Below are positions 6,654-7,604 of a stretch of 7,604 nucleotides of DNA, piece by piece; position 1 is the stretch's first letter; every line of letters begins with the position of its first letter. The DNA is taken from NCBI GenBank assembly GCA_050747525.1, contig JBOGOC010000053.1:1-7604 (forward strand), read 5' to 3'. The translations under genes and the position numbers were made by a program. Source of the stretch: JBOGOC01 sp050747525 (GTDB lineage: Bacteria > Acidobacteriota > Polarisedimenticolia > JACPZX01 > DASXTC01). The notes under the pieces were generated by a model. The model saw only the letters and a list, made by a program, of their open reading frames with translations. It had not been told where the DNA came from and made no database searches.

Positions 6654-6660
6654 AAAGGAG
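6654..6660 (+). promoter_or_regulatory. strong ribosome binding site of the OmpA-like gene
   Basis: AAAGGAG lies 5 nt before the ATG at 6666, in an A-rich stretch. It is among the best ribosome binding sites in the window, which suggests high expression, as is usual for abundant envelope proteins. Confidence 0.7.
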
Positions 6661-6665
6661 ACACC

Positions 6666-7580
6666 ATGCGTCGACGTATCGCACCGCTCCTGGCCGTCGT
6701 GCTGCTCGCGACCGTGCCACTGTTTGCCTGGGGGAAGGACGCCGACAACGATGGAGTGAAGGACCGAAAGGACGAATGCGCCAGCACCCCCGTCGGCTCG
6801 AAAGTGGACAAGTCCGGCTGTCACATCGACACGGATCGGGATGGCGTGCCCAACGGCGTGGATCAGTGCAGCACCACCCCGGAGCGCTGGGACGTGGACG
6901 CGACGGGCTGTCCCCAGGATCGCGACCGTGACGGCGTGGCCGACGGCCAGGACAGCTGCCTCGGGAGTCTGGCGGGAGCCAGCGTGGACACGCGCGGGTG
7001 CACCTCCGACTCGGACCAGGACGGCGTGCTGGACGGTCTGGATCGCTGCGCCTCGACACCCTACGGCTACCGCGTGGAGCTCCACGGTTGCCCCGTCGAC
7101 ACCGACCATGACGGCGTGAACGAAGCGCAGGATCGCTGCGCCGACTCGCGCCCCGCGGAGACGGTCGACTCGGAAGGCTGTCGCGTGAAGTCCACCTTCC
7201 TGGCCCAGGCTTCCAGCGAGCCGTTGCAGCTCGACGGGTTGACCTTTGAAAAGAACCGGGTTGAAGTTGGGACCGAGTCGGGCGCGGTCCTCCAGGATCT
7301 GGCCTCGTTCCTGAGAGACTACCCGGAAACTCGCGTCGAGGTCGGCGCCTACACGGACAAGGCCGGCAGCGCCTCGTCCAACCTCGCTCTCTCCAGTCGC
7401 CGGGCCGAGTTCGTGAAGAACTATCTGGTGGGCCTCGGTGTCGAGCCCGCGCAGGTCGAGGCGAAGGGCTACGGCGAGAAGGGGAACGTCAACCAGAGAA
7501 TCATTCAGGTGCGGACGCTGAGCCCCAGCTCCAACCCTGGCTCCGGCTCGAACCCGAGCTTGAGGTCGAGCTCCAACTAA
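6666..7580 (+). CDS. exported protein with five TSP3-like calcium-binding repeats and a C-terminal OmpA-like domain
   Basis: Predicted secreted or outer-membrane-associated protein of 304 aa. Residues 1-21 form a signal peptide (Arg-Arg-Arg, hydrophobic core, likely cleavage after Leu-Phe-Ala); there is no lipobox cysteine. Residues 25-174 are five 30-residue repeats of the form DxDxDGVxDxxDxC ... VDxxGC, resembling thrombospondin type-3 repeats. The Asp clusters should bind Ca2+, and each unit has two cysteines 14 apart (38/52, 68/82, 98/112, 128/142, 158/172) that may form disulfides. Residues about 187-285 are an OmpA-like peptidoglycan-binding domain: YTDKAGS with Asp231, and NLALSSRRAEFV with Arg246. 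These two residues, 15 apart, match the diaminopimelate-binding pair of Acinetobacter OmpA. The usual loop between GYGE (268-271) and NRRVE is about ten residues short (NQRIIQV at 276-282), and a Ser/Pro/Gly/Asn tail (286-304) follows. No N-terminal beta-barrel is present. Probable role: linking envelope and cell wall. Confidence 0.88.
   Translation: MRRRIAPLLAVVLLATVPLFAWGKDADNDGVKDRKDECASTPVGSKVDKSGCHIDTDRDGVPNGVDQCSTTPERWDVDATGCPQDRDRDGVADGQDSCLGSLAGASVDTRGCTSDSDQDGVLDGLDRCASTPYGYRVELHGCPVDTDHDGVNEAQDRCADSRPAETVDSEGCRVKSTFLAQASSEPLQLDGLTFEKNRVEVGTESGAVLQDLASFLRDYPETRVEVGAYTDKAGSASSNLALSSRRAEFVKNYLVGLGVEPAQVEAKGYGEKGNVNQRIIQVRTLSPSSNPGSGSNPSLRSSSN
6738..7187 (+). repeat. five in-frame 90-bp tandem repeats (TSP3-like units)
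   Basis: Units begin at 6738, 6828, 6918, 7008 and 7098, with no insertion or deletion between them at the protein level. Each opens with codons for DxDxDGV, and GACGGCGTG or a near variant recurs every 90 bp. Units have diverged: unit 3 lacks the Thr-Pro after the first cysteine, and unit 5 has Ser-Arg-Pro there. The array is therefore not a recent perfect duplication. Confidence 0.9.
7546..7559 (+). other. small hairpin in the 3' end of the OmpA-like gene
   Basis: GCTCG (7546-7550) pairs with CGAGC (7555-7559) around AACC, within codons for the Ser/Pro/Asn-rich tail. A second overlapping pairing, GAGCT (7556-7560) with AGCTC (7569-7573), is possible. No T-run follows. It may be incidental to the repetitive tail coding. 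Confidence 0.2.
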
Positions 7581-7584
7581 GACC

Positions 7585-7598
7585 GGCGGCGCGCCGCC
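7585..7598. other. 14-bp perfect GC palindrome after the OmpA-like gene, possible terminator stem
   Basis: GGCGGCGCGCCGCC is its own reverse complement and starts 5 nt after the TAA at 7578-7580. As RNA it folds into a 5-bp GC stem with a CGCG loop. The window ends 6 nt later, so a T-run cannot be assessed. Its position directly after a stop fits a transcription terminator. Confidence 0.3.
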
Positions 7599-7604
7599 CC
7601 GATG

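Noticed and set aside
7480..7604. Programmed or accidental frameshift at the end of the OmpA-like gene restoring a normal C-terminus
   Set aside because: One alternative frame stops within 14 codons without the EGRAxNRRVE motif; the other is open to the window end but is Glu/Leu/Pro-rich and also lacks it. The annotated frame keeps NQRIIQV, the best match to NRRVE.

Overview
The window is very GC-rich, with mostly G/C-ending codons, and is almost entirely coding on the + strand. I see no mobile element, CRISPR array, tRNA or rRNA. The lineage cannot be fixed from the sequence. A two-subunit (alpha/beta) 2-oxo acid dehydrogenase linked to lipoylation genes, followed by an exported protein with thrombospondin type-3-like repeats and an OmpA domain, points to a high-GC Gram-negative-type bacterium. 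Acidobacteriota, Gemmatimonadota, Eisenbacteria and myxobacteria-like lineages are candidates; this is inference.

Layout. Positions 1-238 are a leader: perhaps the last codons of an upstream gene (TAA at 19-21), two perfect 8-bp GC stems and a weak candidate promoter. Positions 239-6563 are six tightly packed genes that read as one operon: dihydrolipoamide dehydrogenase (lpdA, E3), E1 alpha, E1 beta, lipoyl-bearing acyltransferase E2, lipB and lipA. Junctions are a 17-nt overlap, a 1-nt gap, a 13-nt gap, a TGATG overlap and an ATGA overlap, which suggests translational coupling. Positions 6564-6665 are a 102-nt intergenic stretch with a candidate extended -10 promoter beginning over the lipA stop. 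Positions 6666-7580 encode a secreted or envelope protein with five exact 30-residue calcium-type repeats and a C-terminal OmpA-like peptidoglycan-binding domain with a shortened loop and an unusual Ser/Pro/Gly/Asn tail. The last bases hold a 14-bp GC palindrome.

How the genes fit. E1 alpha/beta decarboxylates a 2-oxo acid on thiamine diphosphate, E2 carries the acyl group on a lipoyl lysine (K43) to CoA, and E3 reoxidises the lipoyl group with NAD+. LipB moves octanoate from acyl carrier protein onto the E2 lysine and LipA inserts two sulfurs. The cluster therefore encodes an enzyme complex plus the tools to mature its cofactor. The substrate (pyruvate or branched-chain 2-oxo acids) is not resolved. 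The OmpA-like gene looks like a separate transcription unit with an unrelated envelope role. The core is well-known metabolism; the most unusual items are the shortened OmpA domain, the exact repeat array and the hairpin just before the lpdA ribosome binding site.
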